This document shows, piece by piece, positions 34,351 to 43,518 of a stretch of DNA of 64,000 nt. Position 1 is the stretch's first letter, and each line of letters opens with the position of its first letter. The stretch covers positions 1 to 64,000 of the forward strand of contig DAOLUH010000003.1 of the NCBI GenBank assembly GCA_035420085.1, given 5' to 3'. The position numbers and the translations under genes were made by a program. The stretch is from DSWT01 sp035420085. Lineage in GTDB: Bacteria; Chloroflexota; Anaerolineae; B4-G1; SLSP01. Under the pieces are notes generated by a model. It was not told the DNA's origin. It did no database searches and saw only the letters and a list, made by a program, of their open reading frames with translations.

Positions 34351-35919
34351 CGTGGTCACAAAAGAATCATCACCAAGTATACAATGGGCGTGAACTCTGA
34401 CCGTATTTCTATCTACTCTCTCAAGTTCGCATTGCACGTTTAACATATTAAGTAGATGTCTTTTGTCTTCCTCGTTGTGAGACAATCTATCTAGCTGTTG
34501 TTTTATTATCTGGGCAAACTTCAGGATCGACTGTATTACATCATCGGTCAGTGTTTGTTCATTCAACATAATTTCGAGTTCGGATTGACGATATCGCAAC
34601 TTCGTGAGTTCTTGATCAATACGACTTTTTTCCTGTCCTAGCCAGATTTCATCATAAGTCCCTTTTAAATATAGTGGCAATAAACGTTTAAGTTCTCCTT
34701 CTCGCTCTGCTACCAGACCTAGTGTAGCATAAAGTTCTGCCCGCAGCGGCTCTAGCGCTTCTTCTCGGATTGCCTGTTGCTCTTGTAAACCCACCAACAC
34801 TTTGGCCGGATCTTGAAGTATATCACTGCATATCCAGTTCCATACCGCTTCATCGATTTGTGTAGCCTCAAGCGAGGAGCCTGGACACTCGACTCTTCTA
34901 TCAGGAGCATGGCAAACATAATAGTTATATACCCTGCCATTCTTGTAGTATCGAGTTTTTGCTGCCATACTGTAATTACAATGAAAGCACCTTACTCTGT
35001 ATCGTAATAAATGTGGTCCCTGATGATTACGCTTGGCGTAATGCTTGTTTTTGCTTCTCCGTTTTTGAGCAGCTTTCCAGGTTTCAGTATCTACTATTTG
35101 TGGTACTTTTACTGTGATTGGATCCCCACAATTGTTAAACTTCCAAGTACCGATATAAGTTGCACTGGATAGATACTTTAAAATTGAACTTCTGTTCCAC
35201 TCTCCATAGCCATTTATTGTCTTTGCAGCACAATGTTTTGCTGGTCTTCTGTCCGAATATGTTGCGACCCGCATATCTGTAAGCTTTCTAACAATTGCAC
35301 CAATAGACAAAGGGCCATGTTCCTCATTTCCTACAGTATATAGTTGATAAATCAACCGTATGATTTCTGCCTCTTCCTCGTTGATTTCGAGTGTCTTTCG
35401 TCCGTTTTCGTCGATTTTTTCCTTATACCCAAAAGGTGGCCGTTTGGCAATTAGTACCTCTCCACTTTCAACCTTTCGTTTTTTACCTCTTGTCATTCGC
35501 TGCGTTATTTTCTCGCGCTCATATTCTGCAAGCATAGCCCGTAAATTTTTATTGAGCCGTCCCTCTGGTGTATCTGGAAAATCATATAACACGTACTCGA
35601 TAGATACACCAGCGTGCATTAGCTCTTGCTCAACTATCAACTGCTTGGCGAGGTCACGCGAGAGTCGATCCAGTTCGCGTACGATAAGTATGTCAAACTG
35701 ACTTGCACGTGCCATATTCAAGGCTTTGGAAAGCTCAGGCAAATCAAAGGTTGCACCGCTGGCTCCCCGATCATCCTCAGCAAGCTCTGTGATAATGTAA
35801 TATCCTTGTTTGTTAGCATATTCACGACAGAGCCGAATTTGCCCTTGCAAATTTTCTCCTCCGGTCCTTACACGGTCATTTCCAGACACTCTTGCATATA
35901 TTACTGCTCGCTTTGCCAT
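34342..35919 (-). CDS. Large serine recombinase (integrase)
   Basis: 525 residues. The resolvase domain starts AVIYARVSGNDR with the catalytic serine in YARVS, and continues with RELDRLSRDL. The recombinase domain (PPFGYK, RSSILKYLSSATYIGTW), a zinc ribbon (RCFHCNYSM ... YVCHA) and a coiled coil (residues ~400-490) complete the usual large serine integrase. Such enzymes join attP and attB without a supercoil need. The gene is more AT-rich than its surroundings. AAGGAG precedes the start. It directs integration into comM. Confidence 0.95.
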   Translation of the reverse strand: MAKRAVIYARVSGNDRVRTGGENLQGQIRLCREYANKQGYYIITELAEDDRGASGATFDLPELSKALNMARASQFDILIVRELDRLSRDLAKQLIVEQELMHAGVSIEYVLYDFPDTPEGRLNKNLRAMLAEYEREKITQRMTRGKKRKVESGEVLIAKRPPFGYKEKIDENGRKTLEINEEEAEIIRLIYQLYTVGNEEHGPLSIGAIVRKLTDMRVATYSDRRPAKHCAAKTINGYGEWNRSSILKYLSSATYIGTWKFNNCGDPITVKVPQIVDTETWKAAQKRRSKNKHYAKRNHQGPHLLRYRVRCFHCNYSMAAKTRYYKNGRVYNYYVCHAPDRRVECPGSSLEATQIDEAVWNWICSDILQDPAKVLVGLQEQQAIREEALEPLRAELYATLGLVAEREGELKRLLPLYLKGTYDEIWLGQEKSRIDQELTKLRYRQSELEIMLNEQTLTDDVIQSILKFAQIIKQQLDRLSHNEEDKRHLLNMLNVQCELERVDRNTVRVHAHCILGDDSFVTTPT

Positions 35920-36018
35920 CTTGTGCTCCTTATGTTCTTTATATCAGGGGGGCTACCCTTGCGCTTTTATCTTGACTTTAGAAAAAACTCGAGGACCTAG
36001 TAAGCATCAGATCTTTGC

Positions 36019-36405
36019 TCACTCCTCCCCAATGACTTCCCACTGCCTTCCCCCTGTCCGCTGCGCTGTCCCTTCCCACGGCAAGCCGTAGTCCGGCAGG
36101 GCAGGCGGTTGGGGCTGTTGCGGAATCTGCATAATGATCGGCGGAATCGTTACTTGCTGCGGCGGCTGGCGCTGTCCTCGCCGGGCCAACACAAAGATCA
36201 GCAGCCCGATAATGGTCAGCAAAGGCACGCCCGCCAGCAACAAGCCAATGATCAGCGCCAGTGTGTCATCGCTGAGCCGCTGGATCACCACCACGGCCAT
36301 CGTCACCGCAAACACCACCCCCATCAGGGCTATGAACCGGCCTATACGTTGTCCCAATCGTGGGCGTTCACCGTAATAACCATAGCCATTGTCTCGAATA
36401 CGCAT
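36019..36405 (-). CDS. Small membrane protein with proline-rich tail
   Basis: 128 residues after GGGAGG. There are two membrane helices (FIALMGVVFAVTMAVVVIQ and LALIIGLLLAGVPLLTIIGL), then a proline/glutamine-rich cytoplasmic or external tail (RQPPQQVTIPPIIMQIPQQP). No family recognised. It lies just downstream of the FtsK-like gene and could serve the same transfer or partition process. Confidence 0.65.
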   Translation of the reverse strand: MRIRDNGYGYYGERPRLGQRIGRFIALMGVVFAVTMAVVVIQRLSDDTLALIIGLLLAGVPLLTIIGLLIFVLARRGQRQPPQQVTIPPIIMQIPQQPQPPALPDYGLPWEGTAQRTGGRQWEVIGEE

Positions 36406-36453
36406 CGTTACCTCCCCTGTGTTATCCTTCTTCTTCGCCGATTCCTACGCCCT

Positions 36454-37722
36454 CTAATCCTCTGCCAGGTCATTGTGGGCCGTAGAATTTCGCGTAGAAG
36501 AAGTATTGAGGCGGTCAATCGCCGCCTGGGTCATCTGCCAATGCCAGCCTCCGGCTGACACATTCTCGCCGAAGAGGTAGTGCAAGGCTTTGCTCTTGCT
36601 GCCCCACTCCCCGCCGTGTTGCGTCCACCACGGCTTGAGCCGCGCCGCCAACTGCGCCACCTCGTCGGGCGATGGCGATGTTCCTTCCTCTGGCGCTTCC
36701 GGCAAGGCTAACATCGGTAGCGACGCGGGTTGACCATTGCCCGGCAAGTCCTGTACCGTACTGTAGGCCACCTGGAAGCGCAGCGTCAGTTCCCCCTGTA
36801 CCGCCAGGAAATCGCCCTTGCCGTGTAAGCGTTCCGCCCCTGTGCCGCCGCGCCCGGCAGCGATGTGCGCGTCCTCGGCGCTCACCACTTTCCCCACCAA
36901 CCGTAAGGGGAAGTTGGCGCGCACGATGCCCGACAGGATCGCCGCCGATGGCCGTTGCGTCGCCGCAACCAGGTGCAATCCGGCTTCCCGCCCGCGCTGC
37001 ACCAGGCGTTCTAACTGCGCGCCAATCCCATCCCCGCTCATCATCAGATCGGCCAGTTCGTCGATGCACACGACGATGTGCGGCAAGGTCTCGCCCTTGC
37101 GGTCGCGGACCGTCAGCAGATGCACCAGAGATCGCAAGGCTTCCACCGCTTCGGTAGGCGCGGTGATCACCGGTCGCACCAGGTGTGCGGCGGTGAACGC
37201 GGGCGGAAAAGTGCGTCCCTTGGGATCGAGGAGCAAGAGCCGTACAGCATCGGGAGCATTGCCATACAGCAAACTGGCGGCGATGGTGCGTAGCAGCACC
37301 GACTTGCCACAGCCGGTCGTCCCGGAGATGAGGATGTGCGCTACGTCAGGCGCGGGCAGGCGGGCGAGCAAGGGCGCGCCGTCCTCATTAAGGCCCAACA
37401 GCGCCGTCGCCACCGGTAAGGGCTGTGTCTCCTGCAACAGGCCGCGCAACGTCACCGGCTGGGGGTTGGGATTGGCGAATTCGAGGATGACCCCTTCGAC
37501 ACCCCGGCTGATGCGCACCTGGGGGACGCGCAAGCCCAGCGCCAGGTCTTCGCTCAGGCGTTGGATGCCAGCAAAGCGCACGTGCGGTGCGGGCTGTACG
37601 AAGAAGCGGATCAACTGTGGGCCGACCGTGCCACCGGTCACACGACCGGGTACGTGGTGGGCAGCAAGGACTGACTCCACCATATCGGCGCGCATTTCGA
37701 GATACGGACGTAGACTACGCAT
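36454..37722 (-). CDS. FtsK/SpoIIIE-type DNA translocase
   Basis: 422 residues from the ATG at 37722 (AAGGTG six bases upstream); a GTG at 37770 overlapping the upstream stop is the alternative. Walker A ISGTTGCGKSVLLR lies near residue 132 and Walker B IVVCIDELADLMM near 220, with LVAATQRPSAAILSGIVRANFPLRL, all in FtsK order. No membrane part. A C-terminal domain of ~80 residues may be winged helix. Similar proteins pump DNA in conjugation of Gram-positive ICEs or in partition. It is coupled to the ParR-like gene. Confidence 0.88.
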   Translation of the reverse strand: MRSLRPYLEMRADMVESVLAAHHVPGRVTGGTVGPQLIRFFVQPAPHVRFAGIQRLSEDLALGLRVPQVRISRGVEGVILEFANPNPQPVTLRGLLQETQPLPVATALLGLNEDGAPLLARLPAPDVAHILISGTTGCGKSVLLRTIAASLLYGNAPDAVRLLLLDPKGRTFPPAFTAAHLVRPVITAPTEAVEALRSLVHLLTVRDRKGETLPHIVVCIDELADLMMSGDGIGAQLERLVQRGREAGLHLVAATQRPSAAILSGIVRANFPLRLVGKVVSAEDAHIAAGRGGTGAERLHGKGDFLAVQGELTLRFQVAYSTVQDLPGNGQPASLPMLALPEAPEEGTSPSPDEVAQLAARLKPWWTQHGGEWGSKSKALHYLFGENVSAGGWHWQMTQAAIDRLNTSSTRNSTAHNDLAED

Positions 37723-37766
37723 CGTGTTCACCTTACCTTTCCTTTCACCTACGTTGGTTTTCCTTA

Positions 37767-38039
37767 TCACAACCCCAAGTGGTCCAGCGCGTCGGCCAGG
37801 TCGGGGTCTTCGACCGGTGTAGGATCAGACGCAGCCGCATTGAACGCTACCCCGTCCGCCAACCGCTGTTCCACCGCCTGTACCGCGCGGTACACGTCGG
37901 CCAACGTCACCTGGGAGGCATCATAGAGATTCCGCAACGCAGCGCGGACTGTCTCGCTCTGATTGTCCTGGGCATCCAGCCAGGCCAGCAACGTCGCGTC
38001 GCGTTGGGTATCCAGAGTAAACGTGCGTCGGATTAACAT
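37767..38039 (-). CDS. Putative ParR-like partition adaptor
   Basis: 90 residues. The N-terminus MLIRRTFTLDTQRDATLLAWLD followed by QSETVRAALRNLY has the strand-helix-helix pattern of a ribbon-helix-helix DNA-binding protein. An acidic C-terminal tail (EDPDLADALDHLGL) is the kind that contacts ParM filaments. Its place directly after a ParM-like gene supports the role. The name is inferred from context. Confidence 0.6.
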   Translation of the reverse strand: MLIRRTFTLDTQRDATLLAWLDAQDNQSETVRAALRNLYDASQVTLADVYRAVQAVEQRLADGVAFNAAASDPTPVEDPDLADALDHLGL

Positions 38040-38057
38040 TGTGGTCTCCTCATCTGT

Positions 38058-38105
38058 TAATACTTTTTCATACTTCCGGGCGTCAGGCCGTATGAAAAAG
38101 TATTA
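38058..38105. repeat. Perfect 16-bp inverted repeat between parM- and parR-like genes
   Basis: Arms 38058-38073 and 38090-38105 (TAATACTTTTTCATAC and complement) enclose 16 GC-rich bases. The right arm includes the stop codon of the ParM-like gene. It could be an attenuator, RNA processing site or ParR binding site. Confidence 0.85.
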
Positions 38106-39083
38106 CTTGCCCCACAAACGGCGCGCCAGCTTCCAGTACCCCAGCGCATTGCCGTAGACCGGCTCCGCCACGACCTGCGCGTGCGGCCAATGGCGCTGGA
38201 TGTGCGTCCCCAGGAGCAGTGCGCCGCCGCCGGTCAGGCGAATGGCATCCAACGTCGCCCCACCGTTCCACAGGTGCGAGGCTTCACCGAGAATCTGCCC
38301 AGCGAGGTCAGATGCCAGGTCATCCACGACGGGTGCAAAGTCGGCCACGGGTTCACCATAGTAGCGGATGCTGCGTGCCTGGATCGCCGCCGCCAATTGG
38401 TGGTCACGCAGGTCGTCCAACCCAGGGTAGGCTTGCGCCAGCCATTGCCGCACGGCGCGCACCAACGTCCAACCGCCGATGTTCACACTAGCCGTTTCGC
38501 GTCCAATCTCCGACAGGTGACTGACGCTGAGCAAGTTGCACGTCTTGCCGCCGATGTCGATAAGGCCCACTGCGGCGTGCGCCAGGTCGGGACGCTGAAT
38601 CTGCCCGTGTTCGTCGAGGACTTCGGCGAGGAGCGAGCCAAAGGGCTGCGGGATGACGCGCGCATTGGTGACACGCAGAAGTTGCCCGCGCCGGCCTTCG
38701 CGTTGTACGCGATGCTCGCCCAAGAGACGTTCCTGAACTTGGGCCTTGTCGCTGAAGAAGGCCACGGGGAGGCCGGTCACCAGGTCGATGTCCACGGCGG
38801 TCGCCGCGGTCAATTCGGTGAGGGCAGCGTGGAACAGTGTCAGCCACTCGTCGCTCTCGATCCAGCGACGGTCCTCGCGGCGGTTGAGGAAGCGCGACTG
38901 ATTGATAGCCTCCTCGCCGACGAGGGTGTGGGTGGGGGCAACGAGGACGAGGGCATTCTCGCCATTGCCGTTGAGGGCAAAGCTGGCGCGGTCGGGGGTG
39001 CCGACCACTGAGGGGAAGGTGGTGCGGCGACGCTCGGTCACCGCTTTGGTGGCATTGTAGCCAATGTCGATTCCAGTATACAT
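38103..39083 (-). CDS. parM: ParM/StbA-like actin-fold partition ATPase
   Basis: 326 residues. Phosphate 1 is MYTGIDIGYNATKAV, phosphate 2 is LIDIGGKTCNLLSV and the adenosine motif is IRLTGGGALLLG; order and spacing fit ParM-type actin-like proteins. These form filaments that push plasmid copies apart. An integrated element that keeps such a system may spend time as a plasmid. Start after AAGGAGG. A long hairpin lies in its leader. Confidence 0.8.
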   Translation of the reverse strand: MYTGIDIGYNATKAVTERRRTTFPSVVGTPDRASFALNGNGENALVLVAPTHTLVGEEAINQSRFLNRREDRRWIESDEWLTLFHAALTELTAATAVDIDLVTGLPVAFFSDKAQVQERLLGEHRVQREGRRGQLLRVTNARVIPQPFGSLLAEVLDEHGQIQRPDLAHAAVGLIDIGGKTCNLLSVSHLSEIGRETASVNIGGWTLVRAVRQWLAQAYPGLDDLRDHQLAAAIQARSIRYYGEPVADFAPVVDDLASDLAGQILGEASHLWNGGATLDAIRLTGGGALLLGTHIQRHWPHAQVVAEPVYGNALGYWKLARRLWGK

Positions 39084-39129
39084 AGTGTGTTCCTCCTTGA
39101 GTTGGTAATTGATCCAGGTTTAGCTTTGG

Positions 39130-39199
39130 GTTACAGGCAAACAAAAACGGCCTACTGTGCCGTTGTCTGGCATAGGTAGGCCGTCATACGCCCTGTAAC
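39130..39199 (-). promoter_or_regulatory. Nested hairpin in the parM leader
   Basis: Outer arms GTTACAGG/CCTGTAAC (39130-39137, 39192-39199) and a 9-bp inner stem ACGGCCTAC/GTAGGCCGT (39147-39155, 39176-39184), with a small GCC/GGC top stem. It belongs to the family of gap hairpins described under findings. Confidence 0.75.
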
Positions 39200-39237
39200 G
39201 CAATCACCCCGAGTCTGATAACCTCAAGGAGGTGCAA

Positions 39238-39353
39238 TGCGCCGGCAAACCGGCGCAACACACCATAGCGTTCATGGTATAATCAGGGTAGCCCACCGTT
39301 GCCTTAGTCAACGGTCGGGTTAGCGTCTGGTGGGTGCTGGTAACACCCACCAG
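39238..39353. other. Cluster of short hairpins and a plus-strand -10
   Basis: It contains TGCGCCGG-CAAA-CCGGCGCA (39238-39257); an extended -10 ATGGTATAAT on the plus strand (39274-39283); ACCGTTG...CAACGGT (39297-39315); and CTGGTGGGTG...CACCCACCAG (39327-39353) just after the stop of the HTH gene. It may be an antisense RNA or a cis site such as parC. Confidence 0.5.
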
Positions 39354-39366
39354 GCGTGCCCTTAAG

Positions 39367-39606
39367 TTATGCTTCAGTTGTTAATGTCGTTTCCTCGGAT
39401 GTTGCTTTGGATTTCTCAACACATTCTTCTAGCCATCGCTGCCCTTCTTGATAAGGGATTAGCCAAGAACCGGCGAACTTACGACATCTAAGAATCCTTT
39501 TACGACACAAACGTCGCACATACGAGCTGCTTACTTTGGCAGCTTGTGACAAAGTTTCTGCCGACCAGTCTTCTTGCGTATCCGGCTGAGCAACATCCAA
39601 TTCCAT
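39367..39606 (-). CDS. Small helix-turn-helix protein, excisionase/MerR-like
   Basis: 79 residues. 'SAETLSQAAKVSSSYVRRLCRKRILRCRKFAGSWLIPYQEG' has the form of excisionase-type winged helices (read a fragment of it: VSSSYVRRLCRKRILRCRK). A directionality factor or repressor role is inferred. The start codon lies where transcription is expected to begin, so the mRNA is probably leaderless. Confidence 0.7.
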   Translation of the reverse strand: MELDVAQPDTQEDWSAETLSQAAKVSSSYVRRLCRKRILRCRKFAGSWLIPYQEGQRWLEECVEKSKATSEETTLTTEA

Positions 39607-39612
39607 AGCTTT

Positions 39613-39640
39613 ATTATAGTTCCATCTACGGAACTGTCAA
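39613..39640 (-). promoter_or_regulatory. Near-consensus promoter with operator in the spacer
   Basis: Minus strand: perfect TTGACA (39635-39640), a 16-bp spacer and perfect TATAAT (39613-39618). The spacer is a palindrome, AGTTCC-6-GGAACT (39618-39635), reaching into both boxes. The predicted start of transcription is about 39606, the A of the ATG. Confidence 0.85.
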
Positions 39641-40075
39641 GCCCCAATTTGCATACCAAGCGTAACTTGACCGTTGTTCTAACTTGCTAAAGTGCCGTGC
39701 TGGTATTGACCTTTTGTTTTTATCTTTTAAAATAACTGAAAGTCAGCCAGGTATCTCACATCGTAACCTAAGTCGTGCCATTTGACGCCTGGTACAGTTA
39801 GGAATTATTCCTCACTCGCGCGACAATTTTTCCTAACTGGGAGAAAGATATTGACGATAGATTGACAGGCCCAAATGCGTGCGTGGGGTCTATACTTGAA
39901 GTGTTTGTTGGATGGATAAGGGTACACAAGCCAAGAAGACACTCGTAGTACGGGCGTTTGGAGTGAACTGAACCGTATTTAGTTCAAATGATCAATACTT
40001 GCTTCAGCACTCTCAAACCTTGGCCCCAACCTATCATCTGATAAGCAGTACTAGAGATATAGTGAGGTTAAGACA
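39641..40075. other. Non-coding region before the STAND ATPase gene
   Basis: 435 AT-rich bases. I see no gene, tRNA or strong repeat. TTGACA at about 39861 and TATACT 23 bases later are too far apart for a standard promoter. Confidence 0.5.
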
Positions 40076-41971
40076 ATGAGTACAGATGTTAGATTCGCAG
40101 AAGATACACCGACCGCCTTTGCAAATCTAGTTGAGCAAGGTGTGCGAGCCTATATGCATGCTCAAGAGCTGCGATATGTCACACAAGGGGTACAATACAT
40201 CGCTGAAGAGGCCTTGATGGGAAGCAGTACATTGGACTCCTGGCGAAGTAAGACCACTCCCCATTTCCCCCGCGACTATGAGAGCCTCCAACGTTTTGCT
40301 GCCGCCTGCTTCAGAGCCGCCCCAGAATTAGGCGAACAATGGGTTACTGACTTATTCCGCGAGGGAAAAATGGCTAGCTACCGTGATCAAGCCCTCGCTG
40401 AAATCCGCAATCCGCAGGGGCGGGGGACGCTCGCCACCCACAAACGACCAGCCGAAACAACCCGTGCCATTAACATCGCCGGCAGCGTGCCGGCCTTGCC
40501 TGACTACTACGTTCTCCGCCAGGCCAAGCTCGATGCGCTGAAAGACTTGACCCTGGCGCGGCGCGCCACCGGCGGCTGGATTGCCATCATCGGGATGACC
40601 GGAGCGGGGAAGAGCACACTCATGGCCGCCCTGGGACACGATCCTGTCATTCACACTGAGTTTACCGGCAACGTGCGCTGGTTTGAGATACGGCAGACCA
40701 CGACGACCCAACGCCTGGTCCAACGTATCGCGCTGGCGTTTGGGGCGGAGCTGTCCGATGAATATGTCTCGGACAGCGACGCAGTGACTGCGTTGCGCCA
40801 CGTGTTGCCCGCTGAACCACTCTTGCTCCTCTTGGACAACGTCGTCAATCCCACCGATATCAGCCCTTTGCACGCGCTGGGGGCGGGCGTCGTGGTGGTC
40901 ATCACCATCCGGGCGATGCAAGACTTGGCCCTGTTACACGTGCCGGAAAAGGCGTGGCTCACTGTCGGTGAATTCAGTGACGCTGAAGCTTGGGATCTCG
41001 TCAAGCAGATTGTCCCGGTTGCGGAAGATCAGGTTCCGGCAGCGAAAGCCGTTCTGCAAGCCGTGGAATATCATCCGTACACGACCGTGGTAGTCGCGTC
41101 GACAGCTTTGAGCCTCGATATGAAATGGAGTCAAATCCAGACTACACTCCAGGCCATCGATGCTCGCCTGCGAATGATCCGGTTTCTGAAGACCAAGAAC
41201 CGCAACGTGTGGGCGCCGTTGGAACTGGACTGGGAACAGTTGGGGACCACGAGTCAATATGCCCTGACCACGCTAGGACGGTTGCCCTACTTCCTGCACC
41301 ACGATCTAGCCCTGGCAGAAGCCTTGTGGGGTCTTTCTACTGCTGAGACCATGCAGGTGTGGCAAGACCTGGCGGCGATGCAATTGGCGCGTCCCGTGCC
41401 AGACATGCCAGGAACGTACACAGTGCATTGGTTGATCCGCGACTTTGCCGCGGAGAAAGCACGGCACTGGTCAGTGTGGCAACGGTTGCGCTTCGAGGGT
41501 TGGCCCTGGCGTTACCGGCTGCCCTTCCGCTTGCGTTGGTGGTGGCCAGCTTTGCGCAAGCCAAAGCCAAACGCGCGCTGGCCGTGGCATTCGTTTGAGC
41601 TGCCGGGCACGGAAGGGCGACGCGGGCTGCGCTCATTACGGTCGTGGTTGATCCATACGTTGTGGCAGCCAGACGGGCGACAACTTAACCTGCGCGCCGG
41701 GCCGGTGGAATGGGTAACGGTCACGCGCCTGTCGTCGCGTCTCCTGGCGCTGTCCGTTGCCGTCATTGGCCTGGCGGTGGCGGCTCTCGTCGTCATAGCC
41801 CAGGGGCATAGGCCGGTCGGGACATTGTTGGCGATGGCCGTCGCGCTGTGGAGCGCCGTGGTGGCCTACATCGACTTGCGGCGCGCGGCGATGTGGTGGG
41901 GTTTAGAAATGTCATTGCCATACACCGCTGCCTACACCGAACGAGAGCAAGAAAAAGACCCCGTGTCGTAA
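40076..41971 (+). CDS. Membrane-anchored NB-ARC/STAND ATPase
   Basis: 631 residues. An N-terminal helical domain (~1-130; YIAEEALMGSSTLDSWRSKTT resembles an HTH) precedes the ATPase. Walker A is IIGMTGAGKSTLMAAL near residue 173 and Walker B is LLLLLDNVVN near 255; a winged-helix part follows. The C-terminus has two membrane helices (LLALSVAVIGLAVAALVVIA and TLLAMAVALWSAVVAYIDL, residues ~555-605). STAND proteins act as signal-gated switches, and many guard against phage. Cargo position fits a defence or sensing role, but that is inference. Ribosome site GAGGT. Confidence 0.75.
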   Translation: MSTDVRFAEDTPTAFANLVEQGVRAYMHAQELRYVTQGVQYIAEEALMGSSTLDSWRSKTTPHFPRDYESLQRFAAACFRAAPELGEQWVTDLFREGKMASYRDQALAEIRNPQGRGTLATHKRPAETTRAINIAGSVPALPDYYVLRQAKLDALKDLTLARRATGGWIAIIGMTGAGKSTLMAALGHDPVIHTEFTGNVRWFEIRQTTTTQRLVQRIALAFGAELSDEYVSDSDAVTALRHVLPAEPLLLLLDNVVNPTDISPLHALGAGVVVVITIRAMQDLALLHVPEKAWLTVGEFSDAEAWDLVKQIVPVAEDQVPAAKAVLQAVEYHPYTTVVVASTALSLDMKWSQIQTTLQAIDARLRMIRFLKTKNRNVWAPLELDWEQLGTTSQYALTTLGRLPYFLHHDLALAEALWGLSTAETMQVWQDLAAMQLARPVPDMPGTYTVHWLIRDFAAEKARHWSVWQRLRFEGWPWRYRLPFRLRWWWPALRKPKPNARWPWHSFELPGTEGRRGLRSLRSWLIHTLWQPDGRQLNLRAGPVEWVTVTRLSSRLLALSVAVIGLAVAALVVIAQGHRPVGTLLAMAVALWSAVVAYIDLRRAAMWWGLEMSLPYTAAYTEREQEKDPVS

Positions 41972-42020
41972 CCGGGATTTTCTACATCAAGCCACCGATG
42001 GTCGCAAGGAGATAAGAAAG

Positions 42021-42785
42021 ATGGGCGACCCGATGAAAATGACAACCCCTCTAGTGAAGAAGGTCATAATCATCGTTTGTTGTGTCATCGTCTTAACTGC
42101 CTGCAACGGTTTGCGAAGTCCAGAACTCACAGCCCTACCAAGCCCAACTGCCACCAAGACGCCTTTGCCGTCTCTCACCCCCACGGTAATGGTAACACTT
42201 ACACCCACGCCTATCCTGGCAGTTGAGATAGCGCCAGACGCTACACCTTACGATGCGGTCGCGCTGGAAATACAGCACGCTTTGCGACTCTTACACGTCA
42301 CAGAGAATGGTGTGTGTTGGGAAGCAGCCCGGCGATTGGGGCGAATCGGGCCAGAAGCTATCCCCGCGCTCATCCCAATCCTGAAGGAAGAGGAGAACGA
42401 AGAAGTACGCGGCGCGGCAGCCTACGCGCTGGGTGAAATGAGAGCAGCGGCCACACTCACTGTCCCGGCACTGATACAGGCTTTGGAGGACGAGGAGGAT
42501 ATTGTTCGCACCATCACCGCCGAGGCGTTAGGCAAGATCGGGCCGGGAGCAGTGGAAGCTGTTCCTGCTCTCACCAAGACGATGATGGAGGGAGCGGGAG
42601 GACATTTTTTCGCTGTCTACGCCTTGGGAAAAATCGGTCCGGGAGCAATGAAGGCCGTTCCCGCCCTCATCGAGATGTTGGAACATCATCTATCACAGGA
42701 TATGGATGCGGCGGTTTACTATGCACTGGTTCAAATCACCGGGCAGGACTTTCGCTACGACGCTGATGCCTGGCAACAGTGGTAG
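42021..42785 (+). CDS. HEAT-repeat lipoprotein
   Basis: 254 residues. The signal sequence ends in a lipobox (VIVLTAC, cysteine ~30), then a Thr/Pro/Ser linker (TKTPLPSLTPTVMVTLTPTP). At least four HEAT-like repeats follow, with the recurrent 'ALGKIGPGAxxAVPAL' pattern. It should be anchored on the outer face of the membrane and bind a protein partner. AAGGAG sets the start. It follows the STAND gene after 50 bases and may share its transcript. Confidence 0.8.
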   Translation: MGDPMKMTTPLVKKVIIIVCCVIVLTACNGLRSPELTALPSPTATKTPLPSLTPTVMVTLTPTPILAVEIAPDATPYDAVALEIQHALRLLHVTENGVCWEAARRLGRIGPEAIPALIPILKEEENEEVRGAAAYALGEMRAAATLTVPALIQALEDEEDIVRTITAEALGKIGPGAVEAVPALTKTMMEGAGGHFFAVYALGKIGPGAMKAVPALIEMLEHHLSQDMDAAVYYALVQITGQDFRYDADAWQQW

Positions 42786-42855
42786 GAAACGTCGCAACGC
42801 GACCAGTAAGGACAATGGCTGATACTTCGAGATACAGTGTAGGGCAGGAGATTCG

Positions 42856-43488
42856 ATGATGAATTCCGTGCTAGCGGATGCGAACAAAGTCTATGACCGA
42901 CAGGATTATTCCATACCAATGGCAAAAGCCAATTGGTATGCGTTGTTTATGCTCGTGCCCATCATGGTCGGGCTGGGTGTGCTGTATGTCGCCGTATGGG
43001 GCTATCAGCAGCCGGTTAATGAGTTCCTGGCTTTGCTGGGGAAACCGGCGCGTTTGTTGATGGGGAATGTACTGTTGATAGGAATCCTCATTGCCGGTAC
43101 CGTGCTACACGAATTGATCCATGCGCTCACCTGGCGGTTGGTCGGGAGAAAACGCTGGTCGGCGATCAGGTTTGGTTTCCAGTGGCGCACTTTGACACCC
43201 TATACGCACTTGCGTGAACCGCTGCCGGTGTGGGCTTATCGCATCGGGACATGGATGCCGGGCTTCTTAACGGGCATTGTACCAGCAGTCTATGGACTGG
43301 CGAGCGGCAATGTGTGGATAACGTTTTTGGGCGGGGCCTTTATCTGTGCGGCAGGCGGCGATGCTCTCATCCTGTGGTTACTGCGCGGCGTGGATAAGAC
43401 GGCCTTGGTCGAAGATCATCCCACGCAAGCGGGCTGTTACATACTGCGCGAGTTGGTGAACGCTCAAGGGCAAGGGGCATGCCCCTAG
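42856..43488 (+). CDS. DUF3267 membrane metalloprotease-like protein
   Basis: 210 residues with four or five membrane helices. The zinc-type motif is TVLHELIHALTW near residue 85, as in DUF3267. A later 'FICAAGGDALI' segment supplies a conserved aspartate in the family. The activity of the family is not established. Start after AGGAG. Confidence 0.8.
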   Translation: MMNSVLADANKVYDRQDYSIPMAKANWYALFMLVPIMVGLGVLYVAVWGYQQPVNEFLALLGKPARLLMGNVLLIGILIAGTVLHELIHALTWRLVGRKRWSAIRFGFQWRTLTPYTHLREPLPVWAYRIGTWMPGFLTGIVPAVYGLASGNVWITFLGGAFICAAGGDALILWLLRGVDKTALVEDHPTQAGCYILRELVNAQGQGACP

Positions 43489-43518
43489 TACCAGTGCTGT
43501 AAGTAAACGAGGAGGCCA

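Noticed and set aside
39851..39895. Promoter TTGACA...TATACT upstream of the STAND gene
   Set aside because: The boxes are 23 bases apart, too far for a standard promoter.
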